Assembly (NCBI GenBank): GCA_035499735.1
Contig: DATJYC010000037.1
Coordinates: 8,917 to 72,916, forward strand
Reading direction: 5' to 3'
Source of the DNA: VBDM01 sp035499735
GTDB lineage: Bacteria; Pseudomonadota; Gammaproteobacteria; Burkholderiales; SG8-39
Length of the DNA stretch: 64,000 nt
The translations under genes were made by a program, and so were the position numbers. Under the pieces are notes generated by a model. The model ran no database searches. It was not told the DNA's origin and worked only from the letters and a program-made list of their open reading frames with translations. Below are positions 43,574 to 52,658 of the stretch, piece by piece (the stretch's first letter is position 1; the number at the start of each line of letters is the position of its first letter).

Positions 43574-44985
43574 CGCCGGCGCGCGGCGTAGAGCGAGCGG
43601 AACGTTCTCCAGGACCTCGGCGCGGGGAAGAACCGGCCGCGGGTCCACTCCGAGCCGAAGGGCAGCCTCGAGATCATTCCGCTCCGGCCCCCGAGCGCGC
43701 GCAGGAAGGCCGCCGCCGCGGCCGTCGCGAGCGCGTACAGGCGCGGACGCAGGGCGAGCCACGCCCACAGGCGCAAGCCCAGCCTCTCCCTCGCCGGGCG
43801 CAGGCCGCGATCGACCTGCTTCTCGCGCAGGTCCCGCAGCAGCTCGGGCAGCGGGATCTTCACCGGGCAGGCGACCGAGCAGGCGCCGCACAGGGTCGCC
43901 GCGTGCGGCAGGTCGAGCGCGTTCTCCAGCCCGACGTAGCTTGGCGTGAGCACCGACCCCATCGGACCCGGATAGACCCAGCCGTAGGCGTGACCGCCGA
44001 CGGCCCGGTATACGGGGCAGTGGTTCATGCACGCGCCGCAGCGGATGCAGCGCAGCATCTCCTGCATCCCGCCGCCGACCAGGCTCGTTCGCCCGGCGTC
44101 GACGAGCACGAAATACATGTACTCGGGCCCGTCGCGGTCGGGCGCCTGACGGGGCCCCGTGAACAGGCTCACGTAGTTGGAGATCGGCTGGCCGGTCGCC
44201 GAGCGCGTCAGCAGGCGCAGGAGCGTCGCGAAATCCTCGAGCGTCGGGATCACCTTCTCGATTCCGGTCAGGCAGACGTGAACGCGCGGCAGCGTCGTCA
44301 CCATGCGGCCGTTGCCCTCGTTGGTGACGATCACGCCGGAGCCGCTCTCGGCGATGAGGAAATTGCCGCCGGAGAGACCGAGGTCGGCGCCGAGGAAGTG
44401 CCCGCGCAGCACCTCGCGCGCCTCGCGCGTCATGAGCGGGATGTCGGTCTTGCGCGGCGCGCGGTGGCGCGCCTCGAACAGGTCGGCGACCTCGCCCCTG
44501 TTCTTGTGCAGCGCCGGCGCAATGATGTGCGAGGGCGGCTCGCCGGCGAGCTGCAGGATGTACTCGCCGAGGTCGGTCTCGACGGGCGTCACGCCCGCGG
44601 CTTCGAGCGCCTCGTTTACCCCCGCTTCCTCCGAGAGCATCGACTTGGATTTGATCGCCTTCTTCACACCGTGACGCCGGCAGATATCCAGCAGCAGATC
44701 GCAGGCTTCCTCGCGCGTCTCGGCGAAGAGCACGGTCGCGCCGCGGCGGGTGGCCTCGGCCTCGAAGCGCTCGATCCAGGCGTCGAGGCTCGCGAGCGCG
44801 CGGTCGCGGATCGCCGCGCCCTCTCCGCGCAGCTTCTCGAACAGTCCCGCGCCGAAGTCGGCCACCGCCCTGGCGCGCAGAGCCGTGAAGCCGGTCGAGC
44901 TGAACTTCTGCAGGTTCGACTGTAGCGCAGCGTCGGCGAGGGCCGCGGCCGCGCGCGGCCTGAAGTGCATCGACTGGATCTGCAT
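43570..44985 (-). CDS. lutB: Lactate utilization iron-sulfur protein LutB
   Basis: This 471-residue subunit of the LutABC L-lactate oxidation complex has an N-terminal LUD domain (KAIKSKSMLSEEAGVNEAL, LGADLGLSGGNFLIAESG). Two 4Fe-4S motifs follow, CIRCGACMNHCPVY and CGACSVACPV, and then a C-terminal extension with hydrophobic stretches (LRPRLYALATAAAAAFLRAL). The ATG overlaps the lutA stop (TGATG). The usual third gene, lutC, is not downstream; the operon ends here against corA. Confidence 0.92.
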   Translation of the reverse strand: MQIQSMHFRPRAAAALADAALQSNLQKFSSTGFTALRARAVADFGAGLFEKLRGEGAAIRDRALASLDAWIERFEAEATRRGATVLFAETREEACDLLLDICRRHGVKKAIKSKSMLSEEAGVNEALEAAGVTPVETDLGEYILQLAGEPPSHIIAPALHKNRGEVADLFEARHRAPRKTDIPLMTREAREVLRGHFLGADLGLSGGNFLIAESGSGVIVTNEGNGRMVTTLPRVHVCLTGIEKVIPTLEDFATLLRLLTRSATGQPISNYVSLFTGPRQAPDRDGPEYMYFVLVDAGRTSLVGGGMQEMLRCIRCGACMNHCPVYRAVGGHAYGWVYPGPMGSVLTPSYVGLENALDLPHAATLCGACSVACPVKIPLPELLRDLREKQVDRGLRPARERLGLRLWAWLALRPRLYALATAAAAAFLRALGGRSGMISRLPFGSEWTRGRFFPAPRSWRTFRSLYAARRR

Positions 44986-45710
44986 CAGCGCTCTCCGGCC
45001 AGCACCTCGGCGACGTGCAGCACGCGCGTCGTGTCGTCGCCGCGCTTGCGCAGCCGCCCCTCGATGTTGAGCATGCAGCCGAGGTCGCCGAGCACCACGG
45101 CCTGCGCTCCGCTCGCGGCGATGTGGGCGCACTTGCGCTCGGCCATTTCCGCCGAGACGTCGCCGTATTTGATCGAAAAAGTCCCGCCGAACCCGCAGCA
45201 GGTCTCGCACTCCTCCATTTCGACGAGCTTGAGGCCTTCCACCTTGGCGAGCAGCTTGCGCGGCTCCGTCTTCACGCCCAGCTCGCGCAGGCCCGAGCAC
45301 GAGTCGTGGTAGGTCACCGCGCCGTCGAAGCGCGCCGACACCCGGGGACGGTGCGCCACCTTGGCGAGGAACTCGGTCAGCTCGTAGGTGCGCGCGCCGA
45401 AGCGCTCGGCCCTCGCCCGCATCCCGGCGTCTTCCGAGAACACCTCGGGGAAATGCGTACGGATCATGCCTGCGCACGAGCCGGAGGGCGCGACGACGTA
45501 GGGGCAGTCCTCGAAATCGGCGATGAGCTTTTCGGCGAGCGCGCGCGCGGCCCTGCGGTCGCCCGAGTTCCAGCCCGGCTGGCCGCAGCAGGTCTGCGTC
45601 GCGGGAACGACGACGTCGCAGCCGGCGTCCTCGAGGAGCTTGAGCGCGGCGAACCCGATCGACGGCCGCATCAGATCGACGAGGCAGGTGACCAGTAGGC
45701 CGACGCGCAT
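44985..45710 (-). CDS. lutA: Lactate utilization protein LutA (CCG-domain Fe-S protein)
   Basis: This 241-residue protein has the two cysteine-rich CCG domains of LutA/GlcF/HdrB-like proteins: ATQTCCGQPGWNSGD in the first half and ECETCCGFGGTFSIKYG in the second, with VTYHDSCSGLRELG between. These domains bind noncubane or 4Fe-4S clusters and pass electrons from lactate. It is the first gene of a lutA-lutB operon, divergent from the methyltransferase gene over only 44 bases. The TATGAT just upstream could be its -10. Confidence 0.93.
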   Translation of the reverse strand: MRVGLLVTCLVDLMRPSIGFAALKLLEDAGCDVVVPATQTCCGQPGWNSGDRRAARALAEKLIADFEDCPYVVAPSGSCAGMIRTHFPEVFSEDAGMRARAERFGARTYELTEFLAKVAHRPRVSARFDGAVTYHDSCSGLRELGVKTEPRKLLAKVEGLKLVEMEECETCCGFGGTFSIKYGDVSAEMAERKCAHIAASGAQAVVLGDLGCMLNIEGRLRKRGDDTTRVLHVAEVLAGER

Positions 45711-45754
45711 GAAAAAATCATAGCACGCAGCGTGGTATAGAATTCCGCGCTTCT

Positions 45755-46390
45755 ATGCGGTTCGCGCCCTGGATCGGCACCCTCGCCACCTGTTTCGCCG
45801 TCGCGCCGGGCTCGGCTGCTGACTCGCCCGAGCTCGACCGCCAGGTCCAGGCCTTCCTGTCCGCCGAGCGCGGCCGCTGGGACTACCTCAACGTGCCCTA
45901 CCGGGACGGCCAGATCCTTCATAATCTCGTGGTCAAGGGCGGATACAAGAGAATTCTCGAGATCGGAACGTCGACCGGACACTCGACCGTCTGGCTCGCC
46001 TGGGCGGCCGCGAAAACGGGCGGCAGGGTCACGACGATCGAGATCGACCGGGGCAGGCACGAGCGCGCGCTCGCCAACTTCAGGCGCGCGGGGCTCGCCG
46101 AGTACGTCGACGCGCGGCTCGGCGACGCGCACGAGCTTGTGAAGGCGCTGCCCGGCCCCTGGGACTTCGTGTTCTCCGACGCCGACAAGGAGTGGTACCT
46201 CCAGTACTTCCTCGACCTCGAGGCGAAGATCGCTCCCGGCGGCTGCTACACCGCGCACAACGTAGCGCACCCCTACGCGCGGCAGGTCACAGAGTTCCTG
46301 GACTACGTGAAGAAGCGCCCGGGATTCGGCCTGCGCTTCGCCGAGGGCGCCTCCAGCGAGGGCATTTCGATCAGCTGCCGCTCGCGCTAG
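45755..46390 (+). CDS. Class I SAM-dependent O-methyltransferase with apparent signal peptide
   Basis: This 211-residue Rossmann methyltransferase has motif I RILEIGTSTGHSTVWLA, VTTIEIDRGRHERAL after it, and DFVFSDADKEWYLQYF in the position of the catechol-O-methyltransferase-like DAD/K site. The first 22 residues (MRFAPWIGTLATCFAVAPGSAA) look like a Sec signal, and no internal Met lies before the enzyme domain, so the protein appears to be exported. SAM is a cytoplasmic cofactor, which makes an exported location odd. TATAGAAT lies about 12 bases upstream of the ATG, implying a very short leader. Confidence 0.78.
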   Translation: MRFAPWIGTLATCFAVAPGSAADSPELDRQVQAFLSAERGRWDYLNVPYRDGQILHNLVVKGGYKRILEIGTSTGHSTVWLAWAAAKTGGRVTTIEIDRGRHERALANFRRAGLAEYVDARLGDAHELVKALPGPWDFVFSDADKEWYLQYFLDLEAKIAPGGCYTAHNVAHPYARQVTEFLDYVKKRPGFGLRFAEGASSEGISISCRSR

Positions 46391-46393
46391 GCG

Positions 46394-47386
46394 CTAGGCG
46401 GCCACCATGCCGTGCACGCTGAAAAGCTGCTCGGGATCGGTCCACACCTTCTCGGGGGCGAACCCCGCGCGCCTGCCGAGCTCCTGGAACTCGGCGACGG
46501 AGTACTTGCAGGAGATCTCGGTGTGGATGGTCTCGCCGCGCGCAAAATCGAAGCGCTGGCCCGCGACATGGACGATCTGCGCGTCGACGCTCTCGATGTG
46601 CATCTCCACCCGCCCCAGGGCCGGGTCGTAGAACGCCCTGTGCCGAAAGCGCTCTAGCCGAAAGTCCGCGCCCAGCTCGCTGTTGATGCGCTTGAGCAGG
46701 TTGAGGTTGAAGCGCGCGGTCACTCCCTTGGAGTCGGCGTAGGCTGCGTCCAGCGTCGCCTTGTCCTTCTTCAGATCCACGCCGATCAGCAGCACGCCGC
46801 CCTTGCCCGCGGTGCGGCGCGCCCGCCTCAGGAACTCGAGCGCCTCGGCCGGCGTGAAATTGCCGACCGTCGAGCCCGGGAAGAACACGGCCTTGCGCCG
46901 GACCGGGACGCCCGCGAACTCGGGCAGCGCCAGAGGCCGCGTATAGTCGGCGCGGATGCCGACGACGTTCAGCCAGGGAAAGCGGCCCGCGAGTTCGTTC
47001 GAGGAAGCCTGCAGCGTGTCCATCGCGATGTCGATCGGGACGTACAGTCGCGTCTGCAGCGCCTGGATGAGGATGCGGGTCTTCGCCTGCACGCCCGCGC
47101 CGAACTCGATCAGCTCGGCGTCGGGGCCGACGAAGTGCGCGATGTCCGCGATGTGGCCGCGGAGGATTGCGGTCTCGGTGCGGGTGAGGTAGTACTCGGG
47201 GAGCTCGCAGATCGCCTCGAACAGCCGGCAGCCGTCTTCGTCGTAGAAATACTTCGGCGGAATGCTCTTCTGCGGAAGCGCGAGGCCCGCGAGGACGTCA
47301 TCGCGCAGGCTCTCGGCGCGGGGAAGAAAACTGTAGAAGCGGACGATCCCCGGCGCGAGGGGCGCGGGGCTGGCCTCGGGCCTCAC
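46394..47386 (-). CDS. egtD: EgtD-like L-histidine N-alpha-methyltransferase
   Basis: This 330-residue protein matches EgtD, which trimethylates histidine to hercynine in ergothioneine synthesis. Motifs: PPKYFYDEDGCRLFEAICELPEYYLTRTE at the N-terminus, LIEFGAGVQAKTRILI (SAM site), FFPGSTVGNFTP with the substrate Asn, DSKGVTARFNLNLL, and TEISCKYS with the Glu and Ser that hold the imidazole in characterised EgtD. The start is GTG. The sulfur-inserting partner egtB is not adjacent; neighbours are pbpG upstream and a convergent methyltransferase. Confidence 0.88.
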   Translation of the reverse strand: MRPEASPAPLAPGIVRFYSFLPRAESLRDDVLAGLALPQKSIPPKYFYDEDGCRLFEAICELPEYYLTRTETAILRGHIADIAHFVGPDAELIEFGAGVQAKTRILIQALQTRLYVPIDIAMDTLQASSNELAGRFPWLNVVGIRADYTRPLALPEFAGVPVRRKAVFFPGSTVGNFTPAEALEFLRRARRTAGKGGVLLIGVDLKKDKATLDAAYADSKGVTARFNLNLLKRINSELGADFRLERFRHRAFYDPALGRVEMHIESVDAQIVHVAGQRFDFARGETIHTEISCKYSVAEFQELGRRAGFAPEKVWTDPEQLFSVHGMVAA

Positions 47387-47401
47387 GCCCGCCGCCCCGA
47401 T

Positions 47402-48268
47402 CTAGACCGGCTTGTCTCTTCCTGGCGGCAAACCCGCCGAGGATCGGTGCGCGGAAGCGCCGGCGGCGAACTCCAGCCACTGACGGATGCGGGTTGCGTC
47501 GCCGACACGAGTGTATTTGCCCCAGGAATCCAGCAGCACGATGATAATGGAACGCCCGGTGAGCGTCACCTGCATGACCAGGCAGCGCCCCGCCTCGGCG
47601 ATGTATCCGGTCTTGGATAGCCCGATCTCCCAGCGCGAGCTGCGCGTCAGGTTGTTGGTGTTGCCGAAGCGCATCGTGCGGCGCCCGACCTGCACCTGAT
47701 ACGAGGTCGAGGTCGTGAACTCCCGGATCCTGGGGTACGCGTGCGCCGCCTGCACGAGCTTCGCCAGGTCCTGGGCGGTCGAGACGTTGTGGCCGGACAG
47801 GCCCGTGCCGTCCTCGAAGCGCGTGCCGGTCATTCCGAGCAGCTGCGCCTTGAGGTTCATCGCGAGCACGCAGGAGTCGCGACCGCCCGGGTACGAGTTC
47901 GCGATCGCGGACGCGGCGCGATTCTCGGAGGCCATGAGCGCGAGGTGCAGCATCTCGTCGCGCGTGAGAGTCGTGCCGACCTGCAGGCGCGAGTGCGAGC
48001 CGCGCAGCCTGTCGACGTCCGCCTTGGTGATCGTGACCGGCTCGCTCGGGTCGAGCCCGGCGTCGAGCGTGACGATCGCGGTCATCAGCTTCGTGAGCGA
48101 CGCGATCGGCAGCTTCGAGTCCGCGTTCTTGCCGAGGAGGATCTCGCCGGAGTCCTGGTCGACGACGAGCGCCGCCTGCGATTTCAGCGCGGGCGTCCGC
48201 GGCTCGCGCGCGAGGGCCGGCGTCGAGGCGACGACCAACGCAAGCAGGAACGCAAAGAGAACGCGCAC
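47402..48268 (-). CDS. pbpG: D-alanyl-D-alanine endopeptidase (penicillin-binding protein 7 type)
   Basis: This 288-residue periplasmic serine peptidase cleaves peptidoglycan cross-links. It has a Sec signal (MRVLFAFLLALVVASTPALA) and the three penicilloyl-transferase motifs in order: PIASLTKLMTA (S-x-x-K), ASENRAASA (S-x-N) and GLSKTGYIAEAG (K-T-G). There is no C-terminal amphipathic anchor of the DacA type, consistent with PBP7. The start is GTG with GGAGGGAGG just before it. It precedes egtD by 16 bases on the same strand. Confidence 0.92.
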   Translation of the reverse strand: MRVLFAFLLALVVASTPALAREPRTPALKSQAALVVDQDSGEILLGKNADSKLPIASLTKLMTAIVTLDAGLDPSEPVTITKADVDRLRGSHSRLQVGTTLTRDEMLHLALMASENRAASAIANSYPGGRDSCVLAMNLKAQLLGMTGTRFEDGTGLSGHNVSTAQDLAKLVQAAHAYPRIREFTTSTSYQVQVGRRTMRFGNTNNLTRSSRWEIGLSKTGYIAEAGRCLVMQVTLTGRSIIIVLLDSWGKYTRVGDATRIRQWLEFAAGASAHRSSAGLPPGRDKPV

Positions 48269-48406
48269 CCTCCCTCCGAGCTTCTTGTTGGGGTGGCTAG
48301 TTTAGCCGTGACAACGGCGATTTGCAAACGAAAAGAAAGAGATACACCGTACTCTTCACGCAACGTCATGACAGCGGCATAGGCCGCCCGCCTGTCAGGC
48401 CTCAGT

Positions 48407-50224
48407 CTAGACTGAGGCGTGCTCGGCTTCTTCCTGCTGCTGCAGGGCCCACATCTGGGCGTAGGCGCCGTCGCGCTCGAGCAACTCGCGGTGCGTGCCG
48501 CGCTCGACGATACGCCCCTGATCCAGCACGAGAATCTGGTCGGCATCCATGACGGTGGACAGGCGGTGCGCGATCACGAGGGTGGTGCGCCCGCGCGCGA
48601 TGCGGTCGAGCTCCGCCTGGATGCCTTTCTCCGTTTCCGAGTCGAGCGCGGAAGTCGCCTCGTCGAAGACCAGGATGCTGGGGTTCTTGAGTATGGCGCG
48701 CGCGATCGCCACGCGCTGCTTCTCGCCGCCGGAGAGCTTCAGCCCGCGCTCGCCGACGCGCGACTCGTACCTGTCCGGCAGGCTCTCGATGAAATCGTGG
48801 ATGTGAGCCGCCTTCGCCGCCTCGATCACCTCGTCGAGCGAGGCCTCGGGGCGGCCGTAGTGGATGTTGTAGAGGATGGTGTCGTTGAACAGCACCGTGT
48901 CCTGCGGCACGATGCCGATCGCGCCGCGCAGCGACGATTGCTTCAGGTCGCGGATGTCGGTCCCGTTGATCGACACGCGCCCCGAGCCGACGTCGTAGAA
49001 GCGGAACAGCAGCCGCGCCAGCGTCGACTTGCCCGAGCCGCTCGCGCCGACGACGGCCACCTTGCTCCCCGCCGGAATCTCGAAGGACACCCCGAACAGG
49101 ATCTGCCGCCTCGCCTCGTAGGAGAAATCGACGTTCTCGAAGCGCACCGACGCGCCGGTTGCGGAGAGGGAGCGCGCCCCGGGCCGGTCCTCGACCTCGC
49201 GATCCTGCTTGAGCAGGCGGAACATGCGGTCCATGTCGGCGAGCGCCTGCTTGATCTCGCGGTACACCATGCCGAGGAAATTGAGCGGGATGTAGAGCTG
49301 GATCAGCAGGCCGTTCACCAGCACGAGATCGCCCAGCGTGAGCTCCTTCGAGACCACGCCGCCCGCCGCGAGCACCATGAGCAGGGTCACCGCGACCGCG
49401 ATGATCAGGCTCTGGCCGATGTTGAGGATGCCGAGCGAGGCCTCGTTCTTGACCGCGGCCGACTCGTACTTCTGCAGGTTCTCGTCGTAGCGCCGCGCCT
49501 CGTACTCCTCGTTGTTGAAGTACTTCACCGTCTCGTAGTTGAGCAGGCTGTCGATCGCGCGGGTGTTGGCCCGCGAGTCGAGCTCGTTCGCACGCCGGCG
49601 GATGTCCATGCGCCATTCCGTGACCGACACGGTGAAGGCGAGGTACACCACGACCGCCGCGAAGGTCACCGCGGCGAAGCGCCAGTCGAATTTCGCGAGG
49701 AGAATCGCCGCAACCAGGCTGAACTCGAGCACCACCGGGATGATCGAGAACAGCATGTACGAGAGCAGCGTCGAGATGCCGCGCGTGCCGCGCTCGATGT
49801 CGCGCGACACGCCGCCCGTCTGGCGCTCGAGGTGGAAGCGGAGGCTGAGGCTGTGCATGTGGCGGAACACGGACAGCGCGACGCGCCGGATCGCGCGCTG
49901 GGCGACGCGCACGAACACGACGTCGCGCAGCTCGGCGAACAGCGTCGTCGAGAACCTCAGGATCCCGTAGCTCGCGAGCAGCGCGAGCGGCACGGCAAGG
50001 ACCGCGACCCGCGCATCGAGCGAATCCACCACCTCCTTCATGACTAGCGGCACGCCGACGTTCGCGAGTTTCGCGCTGGTGAGGAAGACGAGGGCGATCA
50101 CCACCCGGGTGCGGAACTCCCACAGGTAGGGAAGCAGCATGCCGACGGCGCGCCACTCGCTGCGCGGCTGGGGCGGGGCCGGCTTCTCGGCTGCGGGCAG
50201 GGCGATGCGGTGATCGTGGGCCAT
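48407..50224 (-). CDS. Atm1-type ABC exporter (heavy metal / glutathione conjugate family)
   Basis: This 605-residue half-transporter has six TMs in the first 330 residues and a nucleotide-binding domain. Walker A is VGASGSGKSTLARLL, the signature is LSGGEKQRVAIARA and Walker B is SILVFDEATSALD. Features of the Atm1/HMT subfamily include LRFHLERQTGGVSRDIERGTRGI, NYETVKYFNNEEYEARRYDE and NIGQSLIIAVAVTLL. Bacterial Atm1 proteins export glutathione-bound metals or persulfides. It is monocistronic, divergent from fadE across 87 bases; 138 bases with no recognised element separate it from pbpG. Confidence 0.92.
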   Translation of the reverse strand: MAHDHRIALPAAEKPAPPQPRSEWRAVGMLLPYLWEFRTRVVIALVFLTSAKLANVGVPLVMKEVVDSLDARVAVLAVPLALLASYGILRFSTTLFAELRDVVFVRVAQRAIRRVALSVFRHMHSLSLRFHLERQTGGVSRDIERGTRGISTLLSYMLFSIIPVVLEFSLVAAILLAKFDWRFAAVTFAAVVVYLAFTVSVTEWRMDIRRRANELDSRANTRAIDSLLNYETVKYFNNEEYEARRYDENLQKYESAAVKNEASLGILNIGQSLIIAVAVTLLMVLAAGGVVSKELTLGDLVLVNGLLIQLYIPLNFLGMVYREIKQALADMDRMFRLLKQDREVEDRPGARSLSATGASVRFENVDFSYEARRQILFGVSFEIPAGSKVAVVGASGSGKSTLARLLFRFYDVGSGRVSINGTDIRDLKQSSLRGAIGIVPQDTVLFNDTILYNIHYGRPEASLDEVIEAAKAAHIHDFIESLPDRYESRVGERGLKLSGGEKQRVAIARAILKNPSILVFDEATSALDSETEKGIQAELDRIARGRTTLVIAHRLSTVMDADQILVLDQGRIVERGTHRELLERDGAYAQMWALQQQEEAEHASV

Positions 50225-50311
50225 GGACCGATGTTACATGGGGGCGGCGGGAGGCAGGGCAAGGGCGTATCATCCTGATATCGTTTCTCAAGCCCGGACT
50301 CCGGAGGGCCC

Positions 50312-52651
50312 ATGAATTTCCCCGCAATTCTCCTCGTCGCGCTCGCCGCCCTGTGCGTGGTGCTCGCCGCCGCTCCGCTGCGCCGCCACATCGTTTCCCG
50401 GTTCGTCCTTCTCTGGTACCGCCGTCAGCTGCCCGCGATGTCCCAGACCGAGCGCGAGGCGATCGACGCCGGCACGGTGTGGTGGGACGCCGACCTTTTC
50501 TCCGGCCACCCCGACTGGAACAAGCTGCTCGCCGTGCCGAAGCCGAAGCTCACCGCCGAGGAGCAGGCCTTCCTCGACAACGAGACCGAGCAGCTGTGCG
50601 CGATGGTGAACGACTGGGAGACGGCGCAGATCTGGCAGGACCTGCCGCCGCAGGCCTGGCAATTCATCAAGGACAAGGGCTTTCTCGGAATGATCATTCC
50701 GAAGCGCTACGGGGGACGCGAGTTCTCCGCCACCATGCATTCGCAGGTGATCCAGAAGCTCGCGTCGCGTTGCGGCGCGGCGGCGGTGCACGTGATGGTG
50801 CCCAACTCGCTCGGGCCCGCGGAGCTGCTGCTCAACTACGGCACCGACGAGCAGAAGAACCACTATCTGCCGAGGCTCGCGAAGGGCCTCGAGATCCCCT
50901 GCTTCGGGCTCACGAACCCGCACGCGGGCTCGGACGCCGCGGCGATCCCCGATTTCGGCATCGTGTGCAAGGGCGTGTGGGAGGGCCGCGAGGTGCTCGG
51001 CATGCGCGTCACCTGGGAGAAGCGCTACATCACGCTCGGGCCGATCTCGACGCTGCTCGGGCTCGCGTTCCGCCTGAGCGACCCGGACCGCCTGCTCGGC
51101 GCTCAGTTTGGCGGAAGGGAGGACGTCGGCATCACCTGCGCGCTGGTGCCGACCCACACTCCCGGTGTCAACATCGGCCGCCGCCACAATCCGCTGAACG
51201 CGGTGTTCCAGAACGGACCGAACTGGGGCAAGGACGTGTTCATGCCCCTCGACTGGATCATAGGCGGGCCGAAGATGGCGGGCCAGGGCTGGCGCATGCT
51301 GATGGAGTGCCTCGCGGCCGGCCGGTCGATCTCGCTGCCGTCCTCGAGCACGGGCTACGCCAAGCTCGCGGCGCGCGCGACGGGAGCGTACGCGCGCGTG
51401 CGCAGCCAGTTCAAGACCGCCATCGGCAAGTTCGAGGGCATCGAGGAGCCGCTCGCGCGGGTCGGCGGCAACCTCTACATGATGGACGCCGCGCGCAGCA
51501 TGACCGCCGGCGCCGTGGACCTCGGCGAGAAGCCTTCGGTGATCTCGGCGATCGTCAAGTATCACCTTACCGAGCGCGGCCGCGCGCTGGTGAACGACTG
51601 CATGGACATCCTCGGCGGCAAGGGCATCTGCCTCGGGCCGAGCAATTTCATCGGGCGCTCGTACGAGCAGCTGCCGATCGCGATCACCGTCGAGGGCGCG
51701 AACATCCTCACGCGCAACCTGATCGTGTTCGGGCAGGGCGCGATCCGCTGCCACCCGTACGTGCTGAAGGAAATGCGGGCGGCGCAGGATGGCGATCTCG
51801 CCGCGTTCGACGCGGCTTTCTTCGGGCACGTGTGGCACGTGGCGCGGAACGAGGCGCGCGCCTTCTTCATGGCGATCACCGGGTCGGCCTTCGCCTCCGC
51901 GCCGTCGGGCGCCGCGCCCCAGTTGCGCCGCTACTACCGTCAGCTGACGCGCCTGTCCGCGGCGCTCGCGTACGCCGCCGACGTCTCGATGCTCGTCCTG
52001 GGCGGGGCGCTCAAGCGCAAGGAGAGGATCTCGGCGCGCCTGGGCGATGTGCTCGCCATGCTCTACCTCGCCTCGGCGACGCTGAAGCGCTTCGAGGACG
52101 AGGGCCGGCAGGAGGCCGACCTGCCGTTCGCGCACTGGTCGCTGCAGGACGCGCTCGCGCGCGCGGCCGACGCGCTGCACGGCGTTCTCGCGAACTATCC
52201 GTCCAGGCTCGTCGGCTTCCTCCTGCGGCTGGCGGTCTTCCCGCTCGGCCGGCACTTCGCATCGCCGGCGGACCGTCTCGGGCACGAGGTCGCGCGCCTT
52301 CTCATCGCGCCCTCGCTCGCCCGCGATCGCCTGTGCTCGGGCATCTACCTGCCCAGGGCGGAGAGCGACCCGCTCGGCTGTCTCGAAGCCGCGCTCGAAG
52401 CCGCGATCCGGGCCGAGGCGGTCGAGGCGAAGATCCGGGCCGCGCAGAAATCGGGCGCGATTCGCGGCGCGTCCGCGGACGAGCTCGCGCAGGCCGCGCT
52501 CGGCGCGAAGATCATCGGCGCCGAGGAGATGTCGCTCCTCAAGCGCGCCGCTCAGCTGCGCGACGACGTGATCCGCGTCGACGATTTCCCGCAGGACCTG
52601 GGACGCTCCGAATCGGCCCGCCCGGCGCAGCCGCAGCGCGCCGCCGCCTAG
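50312..52651 (+). CDS. fadE: Acyl-CoA dehydrogenase, FadE type
   Basis: This 779-residue membrane-associated acyl-CoA dehydrogenase carries out the first step of beta-oxidation. The N-terminal TM (AILLVALAALCVVLAAAPL) is as in E. coli FadE. The dehydrogenase core contains MIIPKRYGGREFSATMHS, FGLTNPHAGSDAAAIPD, WEKRYITLGP and CMDILGGKGICLGPSNF with VEGANILTRNL. A long C-terminal DUF1974-like region follows. GGAGGG six bases before the ATG supports the start. It is the first gene of fadE-fadI-fadJ; fadI starts 7 bases after its stop. Confidence 0.95.
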   Translation: MNFPAILLVALAALCVVLAAAPLRRHIVSRFVLLWYRRQLPAMSQTEREAIDAGTVWWDADLFSGHPDWNKLLAVPKPKLTAEEQAFLDNETEQLCAMVNDWETAQIWQDLPPQAWQFIKDKGFLGMIIPKRYGGREFSATMHSQVIQKLASRCGAAAVHVMVPNSLGPAELLLNYGTDEQKNHYLPRLAKGLEIPCFGLTNPHAGSDAAAIPDFGIVCKGVWEGREVLGMRVTWEKRYITLGPISTLLGLAFRLSDPDRLLGAQFGGREDVGITCALVPTHTPGVNIGRRHNPLNAVFQNGPNWGKDVFMPLDWIIGGPKMAGQGWRMLMECLAAGRSISLPSSSTGYAKLAARATGAYARVRSQFKTAIGKFEGIEEPLARVGGNLYMMDAARSMTAGAVDLGEKPSVISAIVKYHLTERGRALVNDCMDILGGKGICLGPSNFIGRSYEQLPIAITVEGANILTRNLIVFGQGAIRCHPYVLKEMRAAQDGDLAAFDAAFFGHVWHVARNEARAFFMAITGSAFASAPSGAAPQLRRYYRQLTRLSAALAYAADVSMLVLGGALKRKERISARLGDVLAMLYLASATLKRFEDEGRQEADLPFAHWSLQDALARAADALHGVLANYPSRLVGFLLRLAVFPLGRHFASPADRLGHEVARLLIAPSLARDRLCSGIYLPRAESDPLGCLEAALEAAIRAEAVEAKIRAAQKSGAIRGASADELAQAALGAKIIGAEEMSLLKRAAQLRDDVIRVDDFPQDLGRSESARPAQPQRAAA

Positions 52652-52658
52652 GCCGCTG

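Noticed and set aside
48269..48406. 138-base gap between pbpG and the Atm1-type gene, examined for a riboswitch or small RNA
   Set aside because: I see no conserved motif, convincing hairpin with T-run or small frame with a ribosome site.
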